From the NCBI GenBank assembly GCA_963753075.1, contig CAVWAR010000012.1, positions 192,013-256,012 of the forward strand: a stretch of DNA of 64,000 nt, written 5' to 3'. Positions 53,151 to 61,891 of the stretch are shown here, in pieces. The translations under genes and the position numbers were made by a program. This stretch comes from Prado023 sp963753075. Lineage in GTDB: Bacteria; Actinomycetota; Actinomycetes; S36-B12; CAIYMF01. Every line of letters starts with the position of its first letter. The first letter of the stretch is position 1. Below the pieces are notes generated by a model. The model was not told the origin of the DNA. It did not search any database and saw only the letters and a list, made by a program, of their open reading frames with translations.

Positions 53151-53861
53151 CTAGCGGATGGCCCGACCCCCGGTCGGGGTGGTGAGGTCCTCGCTGTCTG
53201 CCAGTTCGGCAAGAGCGCGCGAGGACCGTACGACGATGCGCCCGCGGCGAAGGCTCACGGCCCCGCGGTCGGCGAGATCACCAAGCACCTTGGTGGTTGT
53301 CTCCCGGCTGGTCCCGACGAGGTCGGCGAGCTGGCCATGGGTGAGCCGGATCGTCTCGCCGTCGCCGCCCATTCGGGCCAGTGTCGCGGCGATCCGTGCG
53401 GGGGCGGTCCGCAGCACGGTGTCACCCAGGCGACGCTCGAGGTCAGCGACCCTCGAGCCCAGGAACTCCGCCACCCGCACCGCGATCCGCGGATCTGACA
53501 GCAGCAGCCGTTGCACGTCCTCCCGGCTCATGAGGCAGACCACGCACGGCTCGATGGTCTCGGCCCACGTCTGCTCGAGGGCCTGGCCGAGTGCGGCCAT
53601 CTCGCCGAAGACCTGCCCGGGGGTGATGATCGACGTGGTGATGGTTCGTCCGTCGATCCCGATCTGGAACAGCCGGATCCGGCCCTGCTTGAGGATGAAC
53701 AGGACCTGGGTGGGTCGGTCGGGGGAGTAGATGGTCTGTCCGGCCGGCAGCTGGCTCATCGGTGCCGAGGCCCCGATCAGCTCCACCTCGTCGTCGTTCA
53801 GGTCCTGGAACAGGTCGAACTCACGAAGGACCCAGGGGTGCTCACCGGTGTGCGTGCTCAT
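53151..53861 (-). CDS. Crp/Fnr family transcriptional regulator
   Basis: 236 residues: an N-terminal cyclic-nucleotide-binding beta-roll (FDLFQDLNDDEVELIGASAPMSQLPAGQTIY; PGQVFGEMAALGQ) and a C-terminal helix-turn-helix (LTHGQLADLVGTSRETTTKVLGDLADRGAVSL). The segment after GEMAALGQ lacks the R-(S/T) pair that binds cAMP phosphate, and there is no N-terminal Fnr Cys cluster. Two Cys lie in EPCVVCLMSRED, which could sense redox state (inference). It overlaps the upstream thioredoxin-like gene by 20 bases. Confidence 0.9.
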   Translation of the reverse strand: MSTHTGEHPWVLREFDLFQDLNDDEVELIGASAPMSQLPAGQTIYSPDRPTQVLFILKQGRIRLFQIGIDGRTITTSIITPGQVFGEMAALGQALEQTWAETIEPCVVCLMSREDVQRLLLSDPRIAVRVAEFLGSRVADLERRLGDTVLRTAPARIAATLARMGGDGETIRLTHGQLADLVGTSRETTTKVLGDLADRGAVSLRRGRIVVRSSRALAELADSEDLTTPTGGRAIR

Positions 53862-54132
53862 GGTCCTCCCGGTCGAAGGTCGCGCGCAGGGCCTCTGCGG
53901 TTGGGTTGCCCAATGACATTATGCGCCCCTTGGCCAGGAACATGGGGGTGCCGACGAACCCGGGCGGAGGCTCCCAGCCGGGTTCGTCGACATCGGTGAT
54001 CGTGACCCGGAGGTGCGGGTGGCTCGCATGCAGTCCGTCAACCAATGACAGCGAGTGCGCGCAGCTGTCACAGGTTGCCGAGACCAACACCTCCAGGTCG
54101 GGGTCCTCCAGCCCGGGGAATCCCTCGGTCAT
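53842..54132 (-). CDS. Small thioredoxin-fold protein with CxxC
   Basis: 96 residues: DLEVLVSATCDSCAHSLSLVDGL (CxxC at about 20-23), LRVTITDVDEPGW and GTPMFLAKGRIMSLGNPT with the cis-Pro position of thioredoxin folds (GTP). A glutaredoxin/thioredoxin-like redox role is likely. ATG 54132 overlaps the membrane-protein stop by 4 bases, and its end overlaps the Crp/Fnr gene. A redox signal passed to the regulator is suggested only by this coupling. Confidence 0.82.
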   Translation of the reverse strand: MTEGFPGLEDPDLEVLVSATCDSCAHSLSLVDGLHASHPHLRVTITDVDEPGWEPPPGFVGTPMFLAKGRIMSLGNPTAEALRATFDREDHEHAHR

Positions 54133-54584
54133 GCCTTGCGGCGAGCCAGCGCCACGGCCACGGCTCCGAGGATCGCTCCGTAGATCATGTGGCCCATCAG
54201 CGACTTCCAGGCCATCGAGTCGAAGTTGAACAGCGGCATGTCGAGGCGTGCGGGCATGGCGATCAGCGCGCCGAGGATCCACCAGACCATGCCGTAGGCG
54301 ACTCCGCCGAGGATCCCGCTGCCCCAGTTGCTCAGGAGTCGGGCGAAGATCAGGCCGAAGGCGACGCCGAAGGCAGCCGAGATGGCCAGGTGCACCACCC
54401 AGCCGACGGCGATGGACTCGCTGCCCACGGTCATGGCGACCATCGGGATCATGTCCATCATCTGCATCATCATCCCGAACACCACCCCGCCGGCAAGCCC
54501 GCCGACGATGCCGGGCACGAGGCCCTGAGCTGGGGTGAGGTGGGTGGGTGCGGTGCTTGTGGTCGTCGTCGAGGTCTGGGTCAT
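54129..54584 (-). CDS. Hypothetical membrane protein
   Basis: 151 residues with about four hydrophobic segments (GIVGGLAGGVVFGMMMQMMDMIPMVAM, HLAISAAFGVAFGLIFARLL, GILGGVAYGMVWWILGALIAM, MIYGAILGAVAVALA). Remarkably Met-rich in the first helix (GMMMQMMDMIPM). Met-rich membrane helices can bind soft metals such as Cu(I), but no function is known. A ribosome site (AGGAG) precedes ATG 54584. First gene of a probable four-gene operon running down to 52617. Confidence 0.75.
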   Translation of the reverse strand: MTQTSTTTTSTAPTHLTPAQGLVPGIVGGLAGGVVFGMMMQMMDMIPMVAMTVGSESIAVGWVVHLAISAAFGVAFGLIFARLLSNWGSGILGGVAYGMVWWILGALIAMPARLDMPLFNFDSMAWKSLMGHMIYGAILGAVAVALARRKA

Positions 54585-54764
54585 GTGCTGCTCCTAGGTC
54601 GCGTATGCGTACTCCCCATCGCCGGGGCACGGGGATCACACTGGCCCGTGGCCGGCCCTCGGCTCGGTGAAGTAGCCCACATAGGCCGACCCACTTCCGG
54701 CGGGTTCCCCGGACGCGGCGATGGGCGCCAGGCAATGGCGCACGCCAGCGGTGCTCAGCTGCGG

Positions 54765-55242
54765 TCAGCGGTGGCCGGGCTCAGCTCTCGACCTGACTGA
54801 TTCAAGGGCTGCCCGCAGCGACGCCAACGCGCGACGCACCGCAGCCGTGTCCCCGCCGAGCGCTGCCTCGACGGCCTGGAGCCCTGGCAGGAACCGCTCG
54901 CCGGCGCGCTGGTGGACTGCCGCACCATCCTCGGTCAGGGTCAGGCGGTAGGACCGGCGATCGTCGGCGTTCGGCAGGCGCGTGACGTGGCCCCGCTGCC
55001 TCGAAGCGCTTCACGTAGCTCGAGACGGTGGTCAGCGGCGCGGACATCCACGCTGCGAGTTCCGTGGGGGTCAGCGGCTCGTGGCTGAGCACGGAGTACA
55101 CGGCGAACTCGTCGGCCGTGAGCCCGGACGCCACGAGCGCATCATCCAGCTGCGCGTTTGCGGCACGCGAGACCAGCCAGGCATCGAACAGGACATTCGT
55201 CCCGGGGATCTGGGGGGTCGGGACGTCAGCAGCGGCAGGCAT
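54765..55242 (-). pseudogene. MarR-family regulator, frameshifted as sequenced
   Basis: A winged-helix MarR regulator: LDDALVASGLTADEFAVYSVLSHEPLTPTELAAWMSAPLTTVSSYVKRFEA, after which the frame changes. The expected wing, GHVTRLPNADDRRSYRLTLTEDG, and the C-terminal helix AVRRALASLRAALESV lie in another frame that ends at 54765. Removing one C from CCCC at 54991-54994 restores a 158-residue protein. Divergent from a four-helix membrane protein gene, with an inverted repeat between, the usual MarR arrangement. Confidence 0.85.
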
Positions 55243-55266
55243 GGCTTGAGCATACTCCTGCGATGT

Positions 55267-55288
55267 CGTAGTATTTTCAGATACTGCG
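55267..55288. promoter_or_regulatory. Predicted MarR operator
   Basis: CGTAGTAT (55267-55274) and ATACTGCG (55281-55288) form an 8-base inverted repeat with one mismatch and a 6-base spacer, in an AT-rich island between the divergent genes. CCGTAGTAAATATT follows closely and repeats the half-site. Confidence 0.6.
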
Positions 55289-55352
55289 AAACCGTAGTAA
55301 ATATTCCGGGGCCGACCACTGTGTCCGGTCCCGTCCGAGGAGCGGAGAGACC

Positions 55353-55946
55353 ATGGCCCGATTGGTGCGTACGAACTCGATGGTGGAGAGGTTGGCGGAT
55401 CGCCGGCTGCTGGCCGGATATGGCCTCGTGTGGCTGGTCCTCGCCGGCGTGCTGTTCGCGTGGCGCGGGCGCTTCTCGCTTGCCGCTGTGGAGCAGGCCT
55501 GCGGTCTGAGTGCGCCGGACGTGCGGTTCGCTCCCTCGGCGGCGGACACGCAGGCGTTCCTGGCTGGCTGCGGCGCCGACGGCCTCGCGGCCTATCGCGA
55601 GCTGCAGCTCATCGACCTGGTCTACCCGGCGGCCGGCGCGCTCGTCCTGGTCGTTGCACTGGCTCTGATCCTGGTCCGGGTTGCTCCCCACATGGCGTGT
55701 CTGGCGCTCATTCCCCTGGTTGCGGCCATCGGGGACTACCTGGAGAACGCCGCGGCGTGGGCGTTGCTGGGAGCCGTGGGCTCGGAGCGTCGATGGGCCG
55801 CCGAGGTCCTGCAGGTCGGATCAGCGGTCAAGGTGGTCGGATCGTGGGTGTCGTGGCTGCTGCTCTCGGGTCTGCTGATCGCCCTGGTGGTGCGCGCCCT
55901 CGCCCATCGGCGCCGGATCGCGGGGCTTGTTGGCGAGGCGGGCTGA
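55353..55946 (+). CDS. Hypothetical four-helix membrane protein
   Basis: 197 residues: hydrophobic segments LLAGYGLVWLVLAGVLFAW, LIDLVYPAAGALVLVVALALILV, MACLALIPLVAAIGDYLENAAAWALLG and VVGSWVSWLLLSGLLIALVV. An outer loop of about 60 residues after the first helix contains two Cys (QACGLSAPD and AGCGADG). Not recognised. It is divergent from the MarR gene and probably controlled by it. Confidence 0.75.
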   Translation: MARLVRTNSMVERLADRRLLAGYGLVWLVLAGVLFAWRGRFSLAAVEQACGLSAPDVRFAPSAADTQAFLAGCGADGLAAYRELQLIDLVYPAAGALVLVVALALILVRVAPHMACLALIPLVAAIGDYLENAAAWALLGAVGSERRWAAEVLQVGSAVKVVGSWVSWLLLSGLLIALVVRALAHRRRIAGLVGEAG

Positions 55947-56027
55947 CGTGCGTGGCTGCCGCCCGGTCCCGCCGTCCGCCGGGCCGATGCGCCGGCTGGG
56001 GTGTAGCCAGCGCCCTGGCCCCCGGCA

Positions 56028-56064
56028 TGCCGGTGCCCCCGCACAGGTTGGTGGGGCACCGGCA
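56028..56064. terminator. Bidirectional hairpin terminator
   Basis: TGCCGGTGCCCC (56028-56039) and GGGGCACCGGCA (56053-56064) form a perfect 12-base stem with a 13-base loop between two convergent genes. Confidence 0.8.
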
Positions 56065-56072
56065 GTGGTTGC

Positions 56073-57437
56073 CTAGGGGACGATGTTCTGGTTGAGGTGG
56101 AACAGGTTCTGCGGGTCGTACGTGCGCTTCACCGCGCGGAGCCGCTCGTAGTTGGCGCCGAAGTTGTCCGGGACCCGCGCCTGGTCATCGGCTGCGGCGA
56201 AGTTGATGTAGCCGCCGGCCTCGGAGTGCGGGGCGATCGCTGCGTAGTAGTCCTTCACCCACGCGGTGTTCGCCTCGTTCTCAGCCGGGTCGGGCCACAT
56301 GCCGGCGATGACAGTTGCGAACGAGGCGTCGCGGTGCCCGAACGCGGTCGCGTCGTCGGAGACGTCATGGCACGCCCCGTTGATCGGGTAGATGTGCATC
56401 GTCGAGTTCATTGCCGGCACTCCCGGTCCGTGCTGGAAGTGGGCGTCGATGGCATCGTCGGTGAGCTCGGTGACGAATGCGGCCTTCCAGTAGTGCTGCA
56501 GCCCGCGTGGGACGAGGGCGTCGAACAGGGCGTTCACGTCCGAGAACGGCATGACCCCCACGTGCTCGGCCACTGGTGTGGCGACCTGTCGGAACGAGTC
56601 GATCAGGGCCAGCCCCTCGGCCTCATCGCCGGACCAGCAGTTCATGATTCCGCACAGCGGCTCACCGACCCGGTCCTCGGGCATGAACGGCAGGGGCGGT
56701 GCCTGGTTGAACAGCGGGAAGCCTCCGTACTCCCGTGGGGCGTCAGCGATCAGGTCGCGGTAGTGCCTGAAGATGGCCGGTCCGTCGGCGAGCTCGAAGA
56801 ACATGGGGCCGGCAAGGACGTTGGCAACAGCGTGCAGGTGGAACCGGAACTCGGTGACGACCCCGAAGTTGCCGCCACCGCCTCGGATCGCCCAGAAGAG
56901 CTCCGGGTTCTCGTCGGCGGAGGCGGTCCGAACCTGGCCGTCGGCGGTCACGATCTCGACCGAGAGCAGGTTGTCGATGCTGAGCCCGTGTGCGCGCGCC
57001 AGGTAGCCGATGCCGCCACCGAGCGTCAGGCCACCAACGCCGGTGGTGCTGATGATCCCGCCCGGGGTTGCCAGGCCGTGGGCACCGGTGGCCACGTTCA
57101 CGTCGTTGAAGGTGGCCCCACCCTGAACGTGGGCAACGCGCGCCTCGGGATCGACGCGGACCTCGCGCATCCCGGAGAGGTCGACCACGACGGCGCCGTC
57201 CGCGGTTCCGAAGCCGGGCACGCTGTGCCCGCCGCCCCGGACGGCCAGGTCTGCCCCGGTCTCGCGGGCGTAGTTGACCACGGCCACAACGTCGCTGGTA
57301 GACGTGCAGACAGCCACGGCTTCGGGTCGACGGTCGATCATGAAGTTGTAGACGTGTCGTGCCTCGTCGTATCCGGGGTCGGCGGCAGTGATCACCGCGC
57401 CGTTCATGTCGGTGCGCAGTATGTCCAGGGTTGTCAT
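56073..57437 (-). CDS. FAD-linked oxidoreductase (BBE-like / PCMH-type)
   Basis: A 454-residue flavoenzyme of the berberine-bridge/6-hydroxynicotine oxidase group. The PCMH FAD domain has LAVRGGGHSVPGFGTADGAVVVDLSGM (covalent-FAD His in GGGHS, about 73-99), GATFNDV, GLATPGGIISTTGVGGLTLGGGIGYLARAHGLSIDNL and GGGGNFGVVTEF. The C-terminal BBE segment is YERLRAVKRTYDPQNLFHLNQNI. ATG 57437 follows AAGGAG. It is divergent from a LuxR-type regulator, which likely controls it. Substrate unknown. Confidence 0.92.
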   Translation of the reverse strand: MTTLDILRTDMNGAVITAADPGYDEARHVYNFMIDRRPEAVAVCTSTSDVVAVVNYARETGADLAVRGGGHSVPGFGTADGAVVVDLSGMREVRVDPEARVAHVQGGATFNDVNVATGAHGLATPGGIISTTGVGGLTLGGGIGYLARAHGLSIDNLLSVEIVTADGQVRTASADENPELFWAIRGGGGNFGVVTEFRFHLHAVANVLAGPMFFELADGPAIFRHYRDLIADAPREYGGFPLFNQAPPLPFMPEDRVGEPLCGIMNCWSGDEAEGLALIDSFRQVATPVAEHVGVMPFSDVNALFDALVPRGLQHYWKAAFVTELTDDAIDAHFQHGPGVPAMNSTMHIYPINGACHDVSDDATAFGHRDASFATVIAGMWPDPAENEANTAWVKDYYAAIAPHSEAGGYINFAAADDQARVPDNFGANYERLRAVKRTYDPQNLFHLNQNIVP

Positions 57438-57522
57438 CGGGATGCTCCTTCTCGCCGGCATCAGCCGGCAGCTCGTTGGCTCTGACTTCAACGACGCTAC
57501 GGAGCACGTCACGCCCGCACAT

Positions 57523-57536
57523 GACCAGAAGTGGTC
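57523..57536. promoter_or_regulatory. Inverted repeat in FAD-oxidase/LuxR divergent region
   Basis: GACCA (57523-57527), GAAG, TGGTC (57532-57536), flanked by AT and GTCAT. A candidate binding site for the adjacent LuxR-type regulator; no consensus is known to me. Confidence 0.35.
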
Positions 57537-57667
57537 GTCATTGATCAGCCGGTCATTCGGCGCATAGTCATTTGTGCCTACGCCCGGGGGAGTTGCGGCG
57601 GCCTTCCTGTGCGCGCTTGGGGCCGCAGGCCCTCGCCTGTGCCCGTGTGTCGGGCTACGGTCAGGGC

Positions 57668-60643
57668 ATGTCGGCCTGGGTACCTCCTGCGCTGCCCGCC
57701 TGGTGGGCCAGGTCAAGTGGCCCTGCGTTCGTCGGTCGGCAGGAGGAGTTCGACGCGCTGGAGGAGATCTGGGCCGCGGCCGAGTCGGGCACGCGTCAGG
57801 TCGTCTTCGTCGGCGGCGAGCCGGGCGCCGGCAAGTCCCGGCTTGTCAGCGAGGCGGCATCGGCCCTGAGCCGGGCGGGAGCCGCGGTCCTGGTCGGGCA
57901 CTGCCTGTCGGACTCTCCGGTTGCCTACCAGCCCTTCCGGGACCCGGTCCGGTCACTGATCCCCGCAGTCGATTCCGTGATTGCTGCCGAGTCGCGGGCG
58001 GTGGTCCGGGATCGGCTGACCGCACTGGTGGGGATCGATCGGCATGACCAGGGCTCCGTCGAGCGCGCCGGGCAGGCACGCGACCTCTACGACGCCGTGG
58101 TGGAGACGCTGGAAGGGGTCGCAGCAGTCCAGCCGGTGGCGCTGATCCTCGAGGACCTGCATTGGGCCACCCGATCCACCCTGCAGATGCTGTCGTACCT
58201 GGTCCACCACCTGACCGACTCGCGGTTGCTGATCGTCGGCACCCACAGACCCACCGCGCCCGATCGGTCCGAGGCGGTGGTCGCGACCATCACGGACCTC
58301 TACCGCGACCCCGGGGTCCATCGGCTCGACCTCGCCGGACTCAACACCGCCGACGTCACCGAGTTCATCCGGATGGAGGCGCACCTGCCCTCTGATCGCG
58401 CGAAGCCGCTGGCCTCCCGGCTTCGCGACGAGACCGGCGGGAACCCGTTCCTGCTCCAAGAGATCTGCCGCGACCTCGGCTCCGACGTGGGGTGGCCTGC
58501 TGGGTCTGGATCGCCGCGGGTTCCGGGGACGATCCGCGACGCCTACGCCTCGCGGCTCGGTCAGCTGGACCAGTCGAGTCGTGACATCGTCGAGCTGGCC
58601 GCGGTGCTGGGTGAACGGATCCCCGTCCCGCTCCTGCTCGGCGCCGCCCGCTTCGACGAGGAGACCAGCCTTGCGTGCCTCGAGAAGGCGGTGGAGGGCG
58701 GGCTGCTCGGCTCCGTCCCGGGCGGGCTGGACTACCGGTTCGCCCACGCCCTCGCGCGCCAGGCCGTCCTCGACGTGATCCCGCCGCTTCGCCGGTCTCG
58801 GCACCACGCCCGGGCTGGCGAGGCGTTGGAGGCTCGCCAGCTGCCGGGGCTGACCGGTACCCAGCAGCTCGCGCACCACTTCTCGCACGCGTTGGGTGAT
58901 GAGATGTCGGTCAAGGCGCGCCACTACCTGGTGCGAGCCGGTGTGCTCACCGAGCGGGCGCTGGCCCATGAGGAGGCTGCCCAGTACTTCCAGCAGGCTG
59001 CCGAGATGGCCGACGACCCGGTCGAGCGTCACGAGGCGCTCCTGCTCGCCGTCCCGTGCTTGGTCAGCGCAGGCAGGTTCACCACTGCGATGGAGCTGAG
59101 TCGCCAGGTGGCGACCGAGACCGCGGACCCGACGGCAAGCTTGGCAGCGGCGACGGCCCACGAGCGGGCTGGGCGGCGATTCGGTGAGGCCTCGTCAGCG
59201 GCCCTGCTGACCGATGCCCTGCGTGACTACGGGGCGGACCACGACGACCCCGCCTATGTCCGGGCACTTGCCAGCCTCGGGCGAGCCATCGGGTTCGTGG
59301 GGATGATTGACGACTCTGTCGAGCTCAGCAACTCAACCCTGGCCCGAGCCCGTGAGATGGGTGACGACGAGCTCCTGGCCCATGTGATCGACGCGGGTCT
59401 GTGGCATGGGCTGCACCCGGAACGCGCGTACATCACCCTGGCTCGGGCCCAGGAGCTCGCCGATCTCGCCAAGCGCCTGCGCGACTACGACACGCTGGGA
59501 TCCTCGGGGTTCTTCCGCGCCACGCTGGGGTACATGCTCGGCGATCGCAAGGAGATCGACCTGGCTGCCGCGGACATGAGGTGGGCAGCCGAACGCAGCG
59601 GCCTGCCCTACTACGAGTTCTGGGTGGCAACGGTCAGCTACGGCATGCGGTTCATCCGCGGGGACTTCGCCGGCGCGGAGCGGGAGGCCGACCGGGTCAG
59701 GCAGATCAGCAGCGGCTGGGAGGGCGACGACACCGAGGGCCTCTTCGGGGTACAGATGTTCATGGTCCGGCGCGAGACCGGAAGGCTGGAGGACGTCCGC
59801 CCGTTCATCACCGGCGAGGAGGACCCGGACACGCACTGGGCGCCCGGGCTGCTCGCCCTGTACACCGCCCTGGAGATGGTCGAACCTGCCGCCGCACTGC
59901 TGACGTCGTTGATGGACGGGATCAGTGACGACCTGAGGCATTCGGCGATGTGGCCAGCTGTTCTGGGGTTCCTCGTCGAGGCTGCCCTGTTCGTGCAGGA
60001 TGAGGCCGCCCTGCGGCGCCTGCGGCCGCTGCTGCAGGAGTACCACGGCATGAACCTGGCCTCCGGACAGTTCGTCGCCATGTTGGGCAGCGCCGACCGG
60101 TACCTGGCCTGCGTGGACTCCCTCTTGGGACAGGGCGATCCGCTGTCGCTCTTCGATGCGGCCCAGGCGCTGGACACCCGCTCGGATTCCCGAGTTCACC
60201 TGGCCACCAGTCTCGCCGCCCGCGCGCGGCATCTGGCCGCCACCGGGCGTCCTGCCGACTGGGTGGAGGCGCGCGCCGCCGCCGAGCGGGCCCGGGCGCT
60301 CGCGGAGCCGGTCGGTCATCGCCGGGTCGTTGCCATCGTCGACGGCGTCATCGCATCACTCGACCAGCGCGCCCCCGACGATGCCGGTCCGAGTGCGGTC
60401 CCGAGTGCGGTCCCGAGTGGTGGTGCGGCGGAGGTGGACTCGGGCCTGACCTCTCGCGAGCTGGACGTGCTCGCGCTGCTGGTGGGCGGTGCCTCGAACC
60501 AGCGGATATCTGAGCAGTTGGTCATCAGTCCGCACACGGCCGCGAACCACGTGCGCAGCATCATGATCAAGACGGGAGCGGCGAACCGGACGCAGGCAGC
60601 GATGCTCGCGGTGGCCAACGGGTGGGTCGACGCGGGGGAGTGA
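57668..60643 (+). CDS. Large LuxR-family regulator with AAA ATPase domain (LAL type)
   Basis: A 991-residue regulator. The N-terminal STAND/AAA domain has AFVGRQEEFDALEEIW, Walker A GGEPGAGKSRLVSEAA (about 50) and Walker B ALILEDLHWA. The long central part is helical, TPR-like repeats (many EA-rich pairs such as ALAHEEAAQYFQQAAEM). The C-terminal LuxR helix-turn-helix is LTSRELDVLALLVGGASNQRISEQL, then SPHTAANHVRSIMIKTGAANR (about 925-975). A short tandem repeat GPSAVPSAVPSGG precedes the DNA-binding domain. ATG 57668 is chosen because homology starts at FVGRQEE. It probably activates the divergent FAD oxidoreductase in response to an unknown ligand. Confidence 0.92.
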   Translation: MSAWVPPALPAWWARSSGPAFVGRQEEFDALEEIWAAAESGTRQVVFVGGEPGAGKSRLVSEAASALSRAGAAVLVGHCLSDSPVAYQPFRDPVRSLIPAVDSVIAAESRAVVRDRLTALVGIDRHDQGSVERAGQARDLYDAVVETLEGVAAVQPVALILEDLHWATRSTLQMLSYLVHHLTDSRLLIVGTHRPTAPDRSEAVVATITDLYRDPGVHRLDLAGLNTADVTEFIRMEAHLPSDRAKPLASRLRDETGGNPFLLQEICRDLGSDVGWPAGSGSPRVPGTIRDAYASRLGQLDQSSRDIVELAAVLGERIPVPLLLGAARFDEETSLACLEKAVEGGLLGSVPGGLDYRFAHALARQAVLDVIPPLRRSRHHARAGEALEARQLPGLTGTQQLAHHFSHALGDEMSVKARHYLVRAGVLTERALAHEEAAQYFQQAAEMADDPVERHEALLLAVPCLVSAGRFTTAMELSRQVATETADPTASLAAATAHERAGRRFGEASSAALLTDALRDYGADHDDPAYVRALASLGRAIGFVGMIDDSVELSNSTLARAREMGDDELLAHVIDAGLWHGLHPERAYITLARAQELADLAKRLRDYDTLGSSGFFRATLGYMLGDRKEIDLAAADMRWAAERSGLPYYEFWVATVSYGMRFIRGDFAGAEREADRVRQISSGWEGDDTEGLFGVQMFMVRRETGRLEDVRPFITGEEDPDTHWAPGLLALYTALEMVEPAAALLTSLMDGISDDLRHSAMWPAVLGFLVEAALFVQDEAALRRLRPLLQEYHGMNLASGQFVAMLGSADRYLACVDSLLGQGDPLSLFDAAQALDTRSDSRVHLATSLAARARHLAATGRPADWVEARAAAERARALAEPVGHRRVVAIVDGVIASLDQRAPDDAGPSAVPSAVPSGGAAEVDSGLTSRELDVLALLVGGASNQRISEQLVISPHTAANHVRSIMIKTGAANRTQAAMLAVANGWVDAGE

Positions 60644-60726
60644 CGCGGTCGCTCGGTGGTCGGGCCGGGGGCCGCGGGGTCGGCTGGGGCGGGGCCTTGC
60701 TCAGGCTTCGTCGGGCAGGGCCGGGG

Positions 60727-61008
60727 TCATTGCGGCGCACTCGTCTGGACCGAGGTGTACGTGCCGTCCGGCTGGATGGTCTGGCTGACCTCCACGATGA
60801 CGTCGGCGGGGATCCCCGCCCGTTGGGCGGCTGCTCGGATGGCGTCGGCGGACTCCGCCTCGTACAGGCAGTAGGTCTTGCGCTTGTCCTTGGACAGGAA
60901 CGAGTACAGCCACTGCACCGATGCCTCGTCGTTGATCTGCTTGAGGCCCACGGCGTCGACGGACTCGAGCTCCTCGGCGAACTGGCGTTCGATCATGAAG
61001 ACAGGCAT
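60727..61008 (-). CDS. DUF4242 family protein (SCO4226-like)
   Basis: 93 residues: MPVFMIERQFAEELESVDA, LYSFLSKDKRKTYCLYEAESADAIRAAAQRAGIPADVIVEV. This is the ferredoxin-like DUF4242 fold, for which a Streptomyces member is described as nickel-binding; whether this one binds metal cannot be told. AAGGTC precedes ATG 61008. Next to the LuxR regulator (convergent). Confidence 0.88.
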   Translation of the reverse strand: MPVFMIERQFAEELESVDAVGLKQINDEASVQWLYSFLSKDKRKTYCLYEAESADAIRAAAQRAGIPADVIVEVSQTIQPDGTYTSVQTSAPQ

Positions 61009-61100
61009 GGGATGACCTTAGGGCGCTCGGCGGGTTGACGGAAGGGCCGAGGGGATCGCAGCCGGATGCCCGGCGGCAGCAAGCGTGCGTGAAGGGGCGA

Positions 61101-61793
61101 TCACTGCGAGCCGAGCGACTGGCTGTCCGCGCGGATCTCCGCGAGCCGGTCGTGGCGGCCGTAGACGACCAGTTCGTCGCCGGCCTTCAGCGTGATGTCA
61201 ACTGGTGCCTCACCGAAGTACTCCGTGCCGCGACGGATGCCGAGCACGGTGACCCCGGCGAACGCCTGATCGAGGCCGCGCAGCCCCCGCACCGCCTCCT
61301 CCGGGTCGGCCGTGAGTCGCAGGATGTCGATCTCGAAGCTCGCGTCCAGGTTCAGCAGCACCGTCGGCTCCGCGGCCAGAGCTGGGAGCAGCCTCTTGGT
61401 CGCGTACTTCTGCCCCACGCCGACGAGCAGGTTCGTCATGGGGCGGTTGAGGACCGCGAGGAGGATCAGGACCATCCCGGACAGGAGCACGAGCACGCGT
61501 TCGTTGGTGGAGCCCGGCCCTGGCGCGATCATCGAGAGGAGCACTGTGACGATGAGCGTCGGGGTTCCGAGGCTGCCGACGAACATCGTGGTCATGATGA
61601 TCCTGCGCCGCGCCGGATGGTTGATGACGTTCTCAGCCTCGGTCGTGGTGAAACCGGCCCCGCTGAAGGCTGACCTCGATTGGAAGGCAGCGATCTCGGG
61701 GGGCAGCCCTGTGGCGATCAACGCCCCGGTTGCGAGCTTCCCGAAGGCCAGAGTGATCACTGCGACGATGAGGAAGGTTGCCACCGCATACAT
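61101..61793 (-). CDS. Membrane protein with C-terminal TrkA-C (RCK_C) domain
   Basis: 230 residues. Three hydrophobic segments (MYAVATFLIVAVITLAFGKLATGALIATG, IIMTTMFVGSLGTPTLIVTVLLSMIA, VLVLLSGMVLILLAVL) precede a soluble TrkA-C domain (AFAGVTVLGIRRGTEYFGEAPVDITLKAGDELVVYGRHDRLAEI). SAFSGAGFTTTEAENVINHPARR resembles the selectivity/loop region of Trk/Ktr-type potassium transporters. It is much shorter than a full transporter, so a regulatory or partial transporter is possible. ATG 61793 follows GAGGA; ATG 61835 is in frame. Divergent from the quinone reductase. Confidence 0.8.
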   Translation of the reverse strand: MYAVATFLIVAVITLAFGKLATGALIATGLPPEIAAFQSRSAFSGAGFTTTEAENVINHPARRRIIMTTMFVGSLGTPTLIVTVLLSMIAPGPGSTNERVLVLLSGMVLILLAVLNRPMTNLLVGVGQKYATKRLLPALAAEPTVLLNLDASFEIDILRLTADPEEAVRGLRGLDQAFAGVTVLGIRRGTEYFGEAPVDITLKAGDELVVYGRHDRLAEIRADSQSLGSQ

Positions 61794-61891
61794 GTCACCG
61801 ATCCTCGCAGATAGCCAGTCGGAGGCTGGCGTCATCGCGGCCGGCGAGTCAGGCTCGGCCCGATCGGCGACCATGGCCCTACAGTGAGGCT

